A DNA stretch of 44,240 nucleotides. Origin: Kiloniella sp. Lineage in GTDB: Bacteria; Pseudomonadota; Alphaproteobacteria; UBA7985. Below the pieces are notes generated by a model that saw only the letters and a program-made list of their open reading frames with translations, had not been told where the DNA came from and did not search any database. The stretch covers positions 34,227-78,466 of the forward strand of contig NZET01000021.1 of NCBI GenBank assembly GCA_002690455.1, read 5' to 3'. This document shows, piece by piece, positions 17,979-26,829 of this stretch (position 1 is its first letter; each line of letters starts with the position of its first letter). Made by a program: the position numbers and the translations under genes.

Positions 17979-19145
17979 ATGCAGGGATTTGAGCCCACTG
18001 AGTATCAGGCACGGGTCGCCGGGTTGCAGTCCGCCATGGTGGCTGAGGGGCTGGACGCGCTACTGCTGACAACGGAAGCTGATGTGCGCTATCTCACCGG
18101 CTTTCTGACCCGGTTCTGGGAAAGTCCCTCGCGGGCCTGGTTCCTCGTGCTCCCCGCCAGCGGTAAGCCTATTGCTGTTATCCCTTCTATCGGGGCCGCA
18201 CTCATGGGCACCACGTGGATCGACGATATCCGCACGTGGCGCGCGCCCGACCTCGAAGACGACGGCATCAGCCTGCTCACCGCCTGCCTCGACGAAGTGC
18301 TCGGCGGCGAGACGGGCAGGGTCGGGCTGCCCGCCGGTCATGAGAGCAACATGCGCATGCCTCTACAGGATTTTTGGAGCCTGCAGATCGCTCGACCGAA
18401 CCGAGCATTCGTCGGTGATGGTAATATCGTCCGCGCAGCACGGTCAGTGAAGTCGGCGGCTGAAATCGAAAAGATCCGCCATGCTTGCGCAGTGGCTGGG
18501 CGGGCCTTTGACCGCTTTGGCGAAATCCTGCGTCCGGGCACCACCAAGGCCGAGCTGTTCCGCGGCTACCAACGGCTTGCACTCGAGGAAGGCGCGGACT
18601 TCGTCCCCTATATTGCGGCGGGCAATGGTGAGTGGGGCTATGGCGATATCATCGCCCCGGCAGACAGCAGCGAGATCCGGGCGGGCGAAGTGGTTATGCT
18701 AGACACCGGCGTGATCGTCGACGGCTACTTTGCTGACTTTGACCGGAATTTCAGCTATGGGCGGCTGCCGCGGCAGGAGGTTCGGGACGCCTTTGCGCAG
18801 CTCGTAGAGGCTTCTGCGGCCGGTTTCGAAGCGGCGCGCCCAGGGGCGCGGGCCTGCGATCTGTTCGCAGCCATGGACCAGGTGGTGACCGGCGGTGAGA
18901 ACAGTGCGGATTCGGGCCGGTTTGGTCACGGTTTAGGGATGCAACTGACCGAGTGGCCCTCGCTCATTCCTGCGGAAACGACAGAACTCAAGCCGGGTAT
19001 GGTACTGACACTTGAGCCATCGATTCAGACAAATAGCCAAGGTGCGCTGTTGGTCCACGAGGAAAACATCGTAATCACGAACACCGGGGCTGCCTGGCTG
19101 ACCTCGCGTTCAGGGCCTGAGATCACGCTGGTTCATCCGGACTGA
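17979..19145 (+). CDS. M24-family metallopeptidase (Xaa-Pro dipeptidase/creatinase fold)
   Basis: A 388-residue pita-bread enzyme with the N-terminal creatinase domain (1-150, LTTEADVRYLTGF) and the C-terminal M24 domain. The five metal ligands are present: Asp242 and Asp253 (MLDTGVIVDGYFADFDR), His317 (FGHGLG), Glu346 (TLEPS) and Glu361 (HEEN). It therefore looks active, hydrolysing an X-Pro or amide bond in the cytosol. The start at 17979 follows GAGAGAGGCG. The gene faces the M20 deacylase gene tail to tail (34 nt) and diverges from the MetC-type gene. The family also contains creatinase, ectoine hydrolase and DddP. The sequence does not look like DddP, and the full ectoine gene set is absent, so a plain Xaa-Pro-type label is safest. 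Confidence 0.88.
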   Translation: MQGFEPTEYQARVAGLQSAMVAEGLDALLLTTEADVRYLTGFLTRFWESPSRAWFLVLPASGKPIAVIPSIGAALMGTTWIDDIRTWRAPDLEDDGISLLTACLDEVLGGETGRVGLPAGHESNMRMPLQDFWSLQIARPNRAFVGDGNIVRAARSVKSAAEIEKIRHACAVAGRAFDRFGEILRPGTTKAELFRGYQRLALEEGADFVPYIAAGNGEWGYGDIIAPADSSEIRAGEVVMLDTGVIVDGYFADFDRNFSYGRLPRQEVRDAFAQLVEASAAGFEAARPGARACDLFAAMDQVVTGGENSADSGRFGHGLGMQLTEWPSLIPAETTELKPGMVLTLEPSIQTNSQGALLVHEENIVITNTGAAWLTSRSGPEITLVHPD

Positions 19146-19179
19146 AGCCATGGTGCCATCGGGCCAAAGTGATCGGCCC

Positions 19180-20340
19180 CTAGGCGCTCCGCATCAACGT
19201 CAGCACCGCGTGATGGTAAATGTCCACGGCCTGCTCTAACTGCTCAATCGAAACGTACTCATCCAGCGAGTGGCACTGTGCCAGCGCCCCTGGACCACAG
19301 ATAACCGCTTCACAGCAGAAATTGGGTGCATCGGTCGACCCGCTAAAAGACCGAACCGGGCTGGGGCTGCCCAGACAAGCCTCGCTGGCCGCGAGTAGAG
19401 CTCGGACCGTGGGCGCGTCCTCTGGGGTTTGCAGCGGTGAGACGTTGAGATCGTAGTGATCGAAGCTGTAGTCCAGATCGGGGACTTGAGCGCGGACGCT
19501 CTCGACCACCGCCTCCAGTTCTGCCCGGACCGCAGCATGATCTTCACCGGGAATAGTGCGGCGGTCGACCTCGATCCGAGCCCAATCCGGCACGGATGAG
19601 GCATTGGTTCCGCCATTGACGACACCGACACTCAGCGTCGGGTGTCCGCAGAGCGCATGTGCGGGACGTTTGGCCAGCGCTGCGGCGTGATCTTCCAGAG
19701 CGCGAAGGATTCGCCCCATATGGAAGATGGCATTCACGCCTTTCTCGGGCAGGCTAGAATGCACAGAGACACCCCGCGTTCGCAGGCCGAACATCATCTG
19801 TCCCTTGTGTACGGGGCAAATGGCGAGCTCGGAAGGCTCAGCGATGATTGCAAAATCAACGTGGGGACCGGTTTGGCCAAAGGCCTGGGAGCCCAGCATT
19901 GCGTGCTCTTCATCAACCACGCCGGCAATGATTAAATCGCCGCTCAGGGACTGGCCGCTGCTCTGCAGCCGTCTAACGACTTCAAGATAGGCGGCCAAGC
20001 CTGCCTTCATGTCACACGAGCCGCGACCATAGACCCGGCCGTTTTCGATCCGCGGGTCGAAGGGCTGGTTGTATCCCGCCACGCCGACGGTATCGAGGTG
20101 CCCAGCGAGCATAACCGTCGGGCCACCGCCCTTGCCCCGCAGCCGACCCCAGACGTTACGTCTGCCATCTCGCACGTCCTGTGAGCCTAGCTCCAGCCCT
20201 AAATCGCTCAGCCGTCGTTCATACAGGGACGCCATCGCGTCTTCGGCCGGGGGCATTGTCGCTGGCCCGTCAAACGGGTTGACACTGGGGGTGGAGACCA
20301 GCGCCTGCAGGTCGGCGATGAGATTGGAATCATGACTCAT
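19180..20340 (-). CDS. M20-family deacylase, acetylornithine deacetylase (ArgE)-like
   Basis: A 386-residue dinuclear zinc hydrolase that removes an acyl group from an amino acid. Zinc and catalytic residues are all present: His81 and Asp83 (AGHLDTV), Asp110 (GSCDMK), Glu144/Glu145 (VDEEH), Glu168 (AEPS) and His357 (CHSLDEY). The dimerisation insert is at about 180-290. The assignment to ArgE/DapE-type enzymes is firm, but the acyl-amino-acid substrate is not. It lies 43 nt downstream of the two-cysteine isomerase gene on the same strand, an arrangement suggesting isomerisation or racemisation and deacylation of one substrate. No signal peptide is seen. Confidence 0.87.
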   Translation of the reverse strand: MSHDSNLIADLQALVSTPSVNPFDGPATMPPAEDAMASLYERRLSDLGLELGSQDVRDGRRNVWGRLRGKGGGPTVMLAGHLDTVGVAGYNQPFDPRIENGRVYGRGSCDMKAGLAAYLEVVRRLQSSGQSLSGDLIIAGVVDEEHAMLGSQAFGQTGPHVDFAIIAEPSELAICPVHKGQMMFGLRTRGVSVHSSLPEKGVNAIFHMGRILRALEDHAAALAKRPAHALCGHPTLSVGVVNGGTNASSVPDWARIEVDRRTIPGEDHAAVRAELEAVVESVRAQVPDLDYSFDHYDLNVSPLQTPEDAPTVRALLAASEACLGSPSPVRSFSGSTDAPNFCCEAVICGPGALAQCHSLDEYVSIEQLEQAVDIYHHAVLTLMRSA

Positions 20341-20383
20341 AGGCTGGAGCCTGGTAGATGAACTGCAACGGAGAAACTCTCGA

Positions 20384-21169
20384 TCACGACAGCCCTGTTT
20401 GGAATAGCCGCCCGCGATCAGGCAGGCGATCGTTTATCCCGCTTAGTCGCAGCATGTGCCAGGCGAGAGCATGGTTGCTCGCAGTGACGGGTTTACCCAG
20501 CGCCGCTTCGGCAGCTTCGATGATGCCAATGGCACGCAGACTGGTGCAGGAAATGAAGACGCCATCGACTGAAGCTGTGCTGCCGACCTCTAGCGCCGCA
20601 TCGAGGATTGACTGCGGTGCGATTTTGCCGACGACTGCATCACTGTCTTCAAAGAATGATCCCACGACGCGCACGTTAAGCCCAGACCGGGCGAAGTTGG
20701 CCTGCATGGCCAGCGTTACGTCGGGGGTATAGGGCGTGAGCAGTGCCAGGTTTTGTACCCCGAGAGCCGAGAACGCAGCCTTTGCGGCGGTTAGTGGGTT
20801 GGTGGCCGCAGCCTTGGGGTGCGCCGTGGTCATGATCTCTGCCACGCGGTCTTCCCCTATGATGGTGGAACCAGACGTACAGCCGTAGCCAACAACGCTG
20901 AGACCCATATAGCCAGGGATCAGACGAGCAGCGACGGGCAGTTCCTCTTCCATCTGGGCGAGGGTTTCCGGGGTGACTTGTGTGTCGTTGGCAAGCCGAG
21001 AATGATAAACGCTTACATCAGGCAGGGGCGCAAGCAGAGTGCGGAATTCAGCTTCTACAGTTTGATCTGACTCCAGGACCAGCAGGCCCATTCGCGCCCT
21101 CGCGCCCTCGCCAGCATCGGTTTCGAACGACAGGCGCTGCAGGCTCGGGCTAAGATGTTCACCGTCCAT
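20384..21169 (-). CDS. Asp/Glu racemase superfamily enzyme, maleate isomerase/arylmalonate decarboxylase type
   Basis: A 261-residue protein of the Asp/Glu racemase superfamily. The two catalytic-type cysteines sit in the expected repeats: Cys97 in GYGCTSGS and Cys208 in ISCTSLR. A linker ATNPLTAAKAA and LLTPYTPDV match maleate cis-trans isomerase and EutA-like proteins. Members isomerise maleate, racemise amino acids or decarboxylate arylmalonates by cofactor-free thiol chemistry. It lies directly upstream of the M20 deacylase gene (43 nt), so the pair probably works on one substrate. The ribosome site is weak. The full ectoine utilisation set (EutB/EutC/DoeB) is not seen, so I do not call it EutA. 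Confidence 0.8.
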   Translation of the reverse strand: MDGEHLSPSLQRLSFETDAGEGARARMGLLVLESDQTVEAEFRTLLAPLPDVSVYHSRLANDTQVTPETLAQMEEELPVAARLIPGYMGLSVVGYGCTSGSTIIGEDRVAEIMTTAHPKAAATNPLTAAKAAFSALGVQNLALLTPYTPDVTLAMQANFARSGLNVRVVGSFFEDSDAVVGKIAPQSILDAALEVGSTASVDGVFISCTSLRAIGIIEAAEAALGKPVTASNHALAWHMLRLSGINDRLPDRGRLFQTGLS

Positions 21170-21268
21170 GACTTATGCTGCTTTCTGCTATGGTCGGCCA
21201 AAGGCCGGAAAGATGGTGCGTAGTTTGACCCAAATCTGCTGCCTGCTCAACGCCTAAGCCAACCGGTG

Positions 21269-21302
21269 CTGGTTTCGCCCCACCCACGTCCGGTGAAACC
21301 AG
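21269..21302. promoter_or_regulatory. inverted repeat in the divergent gap before the SDR gene
   Basis: CTGGTTTC (21269-21276) and GAAACCAG (21295-21302) are perfect 8-bp arms separated by 18 nt. They lie in the 241-nt gap between the divergent isomerase and SDR genes. The spacing would suit a dimeric regulator binding two turns apart or a loose hairpin. Little else stands out in this gap apart from a short CGGCC-AAA-GGCCG hairpin near 21200. Confidence 0.35.
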
Positions 21303-21410
21303 GTTCAAGCGCGGTTGACGCTCAGTGATGGGCGTAGCAAGGTCGCGCTCAATCCCGGGCGGCGGCGGGTAAAGGCTTCTGCCCGCACTTTATTACATGA
21401 GGAGTGTTCG

Positions 21411-22163
21411 ATGAGCTCGATACCTGTCGCGCTGGTTACTGGGGCCGCGCAGGGAATTGGTAAAGCCTGCGCTGAAGCACTGGCAGAGGACGGTTATCAC
21501 GTTGTGCTGGCCGACGTGCAAGACAGCGTGAAGGACGTTGCCGCCGCGCTGGGCGGGACTGGACTGATCTGCGACATGGCGGATCCGGCAGCAATCGCTG
21601 CTCTGTTTGATCACATCGAAGGTGAAATCGGGCCAGTTTCGGCACTGGTCAACAACGCGGGCGTGGCGATGCCCGGAGACTTTCTGAGCTACGACCTGGA
21701 AGCTTTCGAGCGTGTTATTAATATTAATCTGCGCGGCGTGTTTGTTGCCCTGCAGCGCGCCGGACGAACCATGGTGGAGCAGGGAATTCAGGGCGCAATC
21801 GTAAACATGAGTTCGATCAACGCTCTGGTGGCTATTCCCTCAATCCCGGCTTACTGCGCCTCGAAAGGCGGTGTGATGCAATTGACCAAGTCGGCTTCAC
21901 TGGCGCTGGCCCAGCATGGAGTGCGTGTGAATGCTGTTGGACCCGGCTCCATCGATACTGAAATGATGGCTGGTGTTAACGCTGACCCCGGCGCGACGAG
22001 AATGGTTATGTCGCGGACGCCTATGCTTCGGGTCGGAACGCCGCAAGAAATAGCAAACGTTGTCGCGTTTCTTTGCTCTGAAAAGGCCAGCTACATTACG
22101 GGCGAAACCATCTACGTCGATGGTGGTCGCATTGGTATGAATTATCTCTCCCCAGGGATTTGA
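21411..22163 (+). CDS. short-chain dehydrogenase/reductase (classical SDR)
   Basis: A 250-residue classical SDR that oxidises an alcohol or reduces a ketone with NAD(P). The cofactor motif TGAAQGIG (10-17), NNAG (81-84) and the catalytic Ser135, Tyr148 and Lys152 (YCASK) are all present, as is the C-terminal ITGETIYVDGG. Asp35 after the second strand (VVLADV) favours NAD(H). The start at 21411 follows TGAGGAG with 6-nt spacing; the upstream in-frame extension is leader. It is 92 nt ahead of the second aldehyde dehydrogenase gene, so alcohol to aldehyde to acid is a natural reading of the pair. Confidence 0.92.
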   Translation: MSSIPVALVTGAAQGIGKACAEALAEDGYHVVLADVQDSVKDVAAALGGTGLICDMADPAAIAALFDHIEGEIGPVSALVNNAGVAMPGDFLSYDLEAFERVININLRGVFVALQRAGRTMVEQGIQGAIVNMSSINALVAIPSIPAYCASKGGVMQLTKSASLALAQHGVRVNAVGPGSIDTEMMAGVNADPGATRMVMSRTPMLRVGTPQEIANVVAFLCSEKASYITGETIYVDGGRIGMNYLSPGI

Positions 22164-22255
22164 TAGAGGCCGATGGTCGGCAACTGGCGCGAAACCGGCG
22201 CATAGAAAAACCCGCCCTCGGCAGGGGGCTCAACTTCAGTATCGTGGAACAAACC

Positions 22256-23692
22256 ATGCAGCATTGTCAGGAATTTTACATTAACGGCCAATGGGTCGCC
22301 CCGCTCGAAGGCCGTCCCTTCGACGTGATCAACCCTTCGAACGAAGAAGTTGCCGAGACCATTTCGCTGGGTGGCAAAGCCGATACTGATGCGGCGGTTG
22401 CCGCCGCGAAGGCAGCTTTCGCCAGCTGGCGCCTCTCACCGATGAGCGAGCGCATGGATTTGCTGGAGACCATTTTGGGGATCTATAAGCGCCGCGCCGC
22501 CGATATGGCCGAGGCTATCTCAATCGAAATGGGCGCTCCTATTGATATGGCTAAAGTACAGCAGGCTAGCGCCGGCTCGGGTCACTTGCAGGCTTTCATC
22601 AATGCGCTTCGCGTATTCAAGTTCGAAGGCCCATTGCGCGAGGATACGCCCGACACCTACCTGATAAAGGAGCCGATTGGCGTCTGCGCCCTCATCACCC
22701 CCTGGAACTGGCCCATGAACCAGATCACGCTAAAGGTTATTCCGGCGCTGGCCACGGGCTGCACGATGATCCTCAAACCCTCGGAGCAATCGCCGCTGTC
22801 TGGCCTGTTGTTCAGTGAGATCATGCACGAGGCTGGCGTGCCTGCCGGCGTTTATAACATGGTCAATGGTGATGGCCCGGGCGTGGGTAGTCAGCTGTCC
22901 GCTCATCCGGATGTCGACATGGTTAGCTTTACCGGCTCCACGCGTGCGGGGAAGGCAATAACCATTGCCGGGGCAGAGACGATCAAGAGGGTGACGTTGG
23001 AACTGGGCGGTAAGGGTGCGAATATCGTTTTTGCTGATGCAAGCGATAACGCGGTGGCCAATGGTATCAAACGCTGCTTCAACAACACCGGCCAGTCGTG
23101 CAATGCGCCGACCCGGATGTTGGTTGAGCGCTCGCGCTACAATCAGGCGGTCGAAGAAGCCAAGGCCGCCGCAGAAGCGACCTTGGTCAGCACGGCCGCG
23201 GAGGTTGGCAATCACATCGGCCCGTTGGTCTCTGAGTTGCAGTTCAACAAGGTGCAGGATTTGATCCAGAAGGGGATCGATGAAGGCGCACGTCTGGTCA
23301 CGGGTGGGCTGGGTCGCCCAGAAGGCCTCAACCGAGGCTATTACGTCCGTCCCACGGTCTTCGCAGACTGCCATAACGATATGCAGGTCATGCGGGAAGA
23401 AATCTTCGGCCCGGTGCTGTCGATGATGCCCTTTGATACCGAAGAGGAAGCAATTCGCATTGCCAACGACACCGACTATGGGTTGACCAACTACGTGCAG
23501 ACCACCGACCCGGAGAAAGCCCGCCGCGTGGCCCGTGAACTGCGCACGGGCATGGTCGATATGAACGGACGGGCGCGGGCCTCGGGGTCGCCCTTTGGCG
23601 GCATGAAACAGTCAGGCAACGGCCGTGAAGGCGGAGAGTGGGGGATCGATGAATTCCTCGAAGTCCGCGCCATTGGCGGATGGCCAGTCTGA
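22256..23692 (+). CDS. NAD(P)-dependent aldehyde dehydrogenase
   Basis: A 478-residue aldehyde dehydrogenase. Motifs: PWNWPMNQ, ILKPSEQSP, SFTGSTRAG, general base Glu249 (LELGGKG), nucleophile Cys282 (GQSCNAPTRM), and the end motif SPFGGMKQSGNGREGG. The start at 22256 is placed at the Met before QEFYINGQWV, where family members begin; the frame is open further upstream to 22160. It lies between the SDR and sulfatase genes on one strand and ends 61 nt before the sulfatase start. Probably it oxidises the product of the SDR or of the SHMT-like enzyme two genes downstream. The exact aldehyde is unknown. Confidence 0.93.
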   Translation: MQHCQEFYINGQWVAPLEGRPFDVINPSNEEVAETISLGGKADTDAAVAAAKAAFASWRLSPMSERMDLLETILGIYKRRAADMAEAISIEMGAPIDMAKVQQASAGSGHLQAFINALRVFKFEGPLREDTPDTYLIKEPIGVCALITPWNWPMNQITLKVIPALATGCTMILKPSEQSPLSGLLFSEIMHEAGVPAGVYNMVNGDGPGVGSQLSAHPDVDMVSFTGSTRAGKAITIAGAETIKRVTLELGGKGANIVFADASDNAVANGIKRCFNNTGQSCNAPTRMLVERSRYNQAVEEAKAAAEATLVSTAAEVGNHIGPLVSELQFNKVQDLIQKGIDEGARLVTGGLGRPEGLNRGYYVRPTVFADCHNDMQVMREEIFGPVLSMMPFDTEEEAIRIANDTDYGLTNYVQTTDPEKARRVARELRTGMVDMNGRARASGSPFGGMKQSGNGREGGEWGIDEFLEVRAIGGWPV

Positions 23693-23753
23693 GGATAGCT
23701 TTGAAATCGGGCGTGGCGCAGGGATCGAAGGCATTTCTGCGGTTGGGCTTGCG

Positions 23754-25322
23754 ATGACCAGGCAGCCCAACTTCCTGTTCATCATAACGGATCAGCATCG
23801 GGCTGACTGGCTGGGGTGCTATGGCCACCCGGTCCTGCGCACCCCCCACATCGATGCGCTGGCGGCGCGGGGGACGCTGTTCGAGGATTTCCACGTCGCA
23901 GCGCCGGTGTGCATGCCCAATCGTGCCTCGTTGATGACCGGTCGCTGGCCCAGTGTCCATGGCCTGCGTTACAACGGTTGTATCCTGCCGCAGTCCGCTA
24001 CGACTTTTGTCGACCGCCTCGCGTCGGCGGGCTATCGCACCGCTGCAATCGGCAAGAGCCACCTGCAGCCCTTTACCGGGCTGCCGCCGCAGGGGCGGGA
24101 TTTCGACCCCGATGTCGAGCGGATCGAAGCATGGAAGACCAATCTTGGTGACTACGGCCAGGAGGAACCAGACCGGTACACTGGTGAGGTTGGATACTAT
24201 GATTTTCCAACGCCCTACTATGGATTCCAACATGTCGATATGGTCACCGGGCACGGTGATCGCTGTGGTGGACACTATGGCCAGTGGTTTCGACAGACCG
24301 CGCCAGACTGGCAGGCTCTGCATGACCGGACCAACCAACTGCCCCACAACTATCGTTGCCCTCAGGCCTTTCGCACACCCGTCACTGAGGGGATGTACCC
24401 CACTGGTTACATCCGCGACCGAGCGATCGACTTCATCCAGAACCAGTCAGCAGCCAACCAGCCCTTTTTTGCCTTCGTGTCTTTTCCGGACCCCCATCAC
24501 CCATTCAATCCGCCCGGGCGGTACTGGGATCTTTATTCCCCGGATGATTTCGAACTGTCATTGCCCTATAGCGCGCATCGCAACCCAACCCCGCCGATGC
24601 GCTACCTGCACGACCAGTGGCAAGGTGCGGGGGAACAGGCCACACCACAGACGGCGATGATGCTCGACGATCAAGCGTTGAAGGAGATGATGGCCCTGAC
24701 CGCCGGCATGATTGCCTTCATTGATGATGCCGTGGGTGAAATCTTGCAGGCGCTCAAAGCCAACGAACTGGATCAGGACACCGTGGTCTGTTTCACCTCG
24801 GACCATGGCGACCTGCTCGGAGACTTCAACATGGCACTCAAAGGGGCATTGCCGTTTCGCGGAGTGACCCGAGTGCCATTTATCTGGTCAGACCCTCGGA
24901 ACCCGCAGCCCCGCCGGACATCAGCGCTTGCCTCAACCGTAGATATCAGCGCCACCATTCTTGACCGAGCTGGCGTTCGTGCGTTCAACGGCATTCAGGG
25001 TCAGAGCTTAGAGCCGGTTTTGTCAGGTAATCACGCTGAGCATCGTGACGAGTTACTGATTGAATTCAACGACGGCGGTCGTCGGGTCGGCTTCGATGCA
25101 CCCGCGCGACTTCGCTCGCTGGTGACCCGGGACTGGCGCTACACCATTTATCTCAACCAGCCCTGGGGTGAGTTGTACGACCTTCGAAACGACCCAAACG
25201 AAACCCATAACTTGTGGGATGATGCAACCGCTGCTGGAGTCAGGGCACATCTTGCCGGACGGCTCAACCATCATTTGACCGCGCAGATGGACGAAAGCCC
25301 TGAATCGCTTCGTCTGGCCTAA
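23754..25322 (+). CDS. type I sulfatase (formylglycine-dependent), cytosolic
   Basis: A 522-residue alkaline-phosphatase-superfamily sulfatase. It has the N-terminal metal site (Asp13 in IITDQHRADWLG) and the formylglycine motif CMPNR (Cys53 to Arg57, CxPxR) followed by ASLMTGR. The second metal site is FTSDHGD (Asp350, His351). The C-terminus has the usual ELYDLRNDPNETHNLW. No signal peptide is present, so it acts in the cytosol like choline-sulfatase. Cys53 must be converted to formylglycine by an enzyme encoded elsewhere. The start at 23754 is the Met before RQPNFLFIITD. The frame is open upstream into the aldehyde dehydrogenase gene, and 23649 is an alternative start with a better ribosome site. 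Phosphonate or phosphate monoester hydrolysis is also possible in this family. Confidence 0.85.
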   Translation: MTRQPNFLFIITDQHRADWLGCYGHPVLRTPHIDALAARGTLFEDFHVAAPVCMPNRASLMTGRWPSVHGLRYNGCILPQSATTFVDRLASAGYRTAAIGKSHLQPFTGLPPQGRDFDPDVERIEAWKTNLGDYGQEEPDRYTGEVGYYDFPTPYYGFQHVDMVTGHGDRCGGHYGQWFRQTAPDWQALHDRTNQLPHNYRCPQAFRTPVTEGMYPTGYIRDRAIDFIQNQSAANQPFFAFVSFPDPHHPFNPPGRYWDLYSPDDFELSLPYSAHRNPTPPMRYLHDQWQGAGEQATPQTAMMLDDQALKEMMALTAGMIAFIDDAVGEILQALKANELDQDTVVCFTSDHGDLLGDFNMALKGALPFRGVTRVPFIWSDPRNPQPRRTSALASTVDISATILDRAGVRAFNGIQGQSLEPVLSGNHAEHRDELLIEFNDGGRRVGFDAPARLRSLVTRDWRYTIYLNQPWGELYDLRNDPNETHNLWDDATAAGVRAHLAGRLNHHLTAQMDESPESLRLA

Positions 25323-25393
25323 TTTGGAAGAGGGGATACCCATCTTGTGCCTGAGCATACGGCTCTTGACCATCAGCCGCGATCACGTTTCTC

Positions 25394-25411
25394 AAATCCA
25401 AATCCAAATCC
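25394..25411. repeat. three tandem copies of AAATCC
   Basis: Exact hexamer repeated three times in the 158-nt gap between the sulfatase and SHMT-like genes. It is the only low-complexity run in that gap. It could vary in copy number by slippage, but it is short and has no clear relation to a promoter. Confidence 0.5.
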
Positions 25412-25480
25412 GATCAACAAGAGCGAGCGCCTGCTGCGCCGAGATTGCGACCTGATCGCCCCATACTGAGGCAAAACCAA

Positions 25481-26791
25481 ATGACACTTCAATATCGCTC
25501 CTGGGTTTCCGAGCAGAGCGAAACGCTGGTTCAGCGTATCGCGACCGCGACCGCGGGGCAGTCCTCGCCTGAGATATTCGCGCGGTTGCACCTGCTTGCC
25601 GAAGAGAACCGGGCGATCCACGAGCGCGAGTGCTTCAACCTCAACCCGGCGACGAACGCCATGAACCCACGGGCTGAGGCGATGCTTGCCTCCGGCATCG
25701 GCTCTCGTCCTTCGTTGGGCTATCCGGGAGACAAATATGAAATGGGGCTGGAAGCGATCGAGGAGATCGAAGTCATCGCAGCGCAGCTTAGCGCCGAAGT
25801 TTTTGATGCCAAGTTTGCCGAAATCCGTGTGCCTTCGGGTGCGCTGGCCAACCTCTATGGCTTCATGGCAACCTGCGAGCCTGGTGATACCATTATTGTT
25901 CCGCCTGCATCGATCGGCGGTCATGTCACACACCACGGACCGGGGTGTGCGGGACTATTTGGACTACGCATTCTCGAAGCCCCGGTGGAGACGGATGGGT
26001 ATAGTGTGGATGTTGAGGGGCTGCGTGAACTGGCGCTTGCAGAGGCGCCGAAGTTGATAACGCTGGGGGGCAGTCTGAACTTGCATGAACACCCGGTTTC
26101 CGCAGTTCGAGAGATTGCCGATACCGTCGGTGCGCGGATGTTGTTTGATGCCGCTCACCAGTGCGGACTCATTGCCGGGCGTGCCTGGTCCAATCCACTC
26201 GCGCTGGGTGCTGACCTGATGACAATGAGCACCTATAAGAGTCTCGGTGGCCCGGCGGGCGGGTTAATTGTGACGAACAGTCCGGAGATCGCCCAACGAC
26301 TTGATTCCATCGCATTCCCGGGAATGACGGCAAACTTTGATGCTGCCAAATCCGCGGCGCTGGCCGTGACCATGTTGGATTGGCGGGACTTTGGCACAGC
26401 CTATGCCGCTGAAATGATCGCCACAGCCACAGCCTTGGCTGACGCCTTAGCCCACCGTGGTCTGCCCGTGTTTACCGCGCGGGGACAGGCAACTCTCTCT
26501 CATCAGTTCGCTATCGAAGCTGCAGCCTTCGGCGGCGGGCAAACCGCATCAAAGACCCTGCGGCAAGGCGGATTTCTGGCTTGCGGGATTGGCCTGCCGC
26601 GCCCCGCGGTCGCAGGTGACATGAATGGCCTGCGCATTGGCACGCCAGAGCTTGTGCGCTGGGGCATGGTCGCCGCTGACATGCCGCACCTGGCGGACAT
26701 GATTGCCGATACGCTTATCGGTAAACCTAACCCGGGTGCCGTGGCCCAATGGCGCTTAGGCTTTGATCAGATGCGCTTCATTCACGCCTGA
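25481..26791 (+). CDS. serine hydroxymethyltransferase-like PLP enzyme
   Basis: A 436-residue fold-type I PLP enzyme close to the GlyA family. The Schiff-base lysine is Lys253 in STYKSLGGPAGG, where GlyA has a THKTLRGPRGG-type sequence. The ring-nitrogen aspartate Asp223 and His226 are in FDAAHQCGL, matching DxAHxxGL of SHMT. The N-terminal ERECFNLNPATNAMNP and GYPGDKYEMG match the GlyA substrate region (NYPSENxxS / GYPGxRYY), with changes. It is therefore related to SHMT but probably not the housekeeping enzyme. Alternatives are a beta-hydroxy-amino-acid aldolase or 2-methylserine-type hydroxymethyltransferase. The start at 25481 has only a weak ribosome site. It follows the sulfatase gene by 158 nt on the same strand. 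Confidence 0.82.
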   Translation: MTLQYRSWVSEQSETLVQRIATATAGQSSPEIFARLHLLAEENRAIHERECFNLNPATNAMNPRAEAMLASGIGSRPSLGYPGDKYEMGLEAIEEIEVIAAQLSAEVFDAKFAEIRVPSGALANLYGFMATCEPGDTIIVPPASIGGHVTHHGPGCAGLFGLRILEAPVETDGYSVDVEGLRELALAEAPKLITLGGSLNLHEHPVSAVREIADTVGARMLFDAAHQCGLIAGRAWSNPLALGADLMTMSTYKSLGGPAGGLIVTNSPEIAQRLDSIAFPGMTANFDAAKSAALAVTMLDWRDFGTAYAAEMIATATALADALAHRGLPVFTARGQATLSHQFAIEAAAFGGGQTASKTLRQGGFLACGIGLPRPAVAGDMNGLRIGTPELVRWGMVAADMPHLADMIADTLIGKPNPGAVAQWRLGFDQMRFIHA

Positions 26792-26829
26792 AGCGAAGCG
26801 AAGGATCGCTGCTGGCCGGAAATACCATT

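Noticed and set aside
17979-19145. DMSP lyase DddP
   Set aside because: DddP is also M24-fold, but this protein keeps the ordinary five-ligand Xaa-Pro-type site and does not resemble DddP in its N-terminal part.
17979-21169. Ectoine utilisation cluster (EutA/DoeA-like reading)
   Set aside because: The M20 protein is not a DoeB-type desuccinylase, no EutB/EutC genes are present, and the M24 protein lacks the character of ectoine hydrolase, so the label would be a guess.
23388-24347. 319-residue open frame on the minus strand opposite the aldehyde dehydrogenase and sulfatase genes
   Set aside because: It is fully antisense to two well-supported genes, has no recognisable domain, and reads like a complement of codon-biased coding sequence (Arg/Pro/His-rich).
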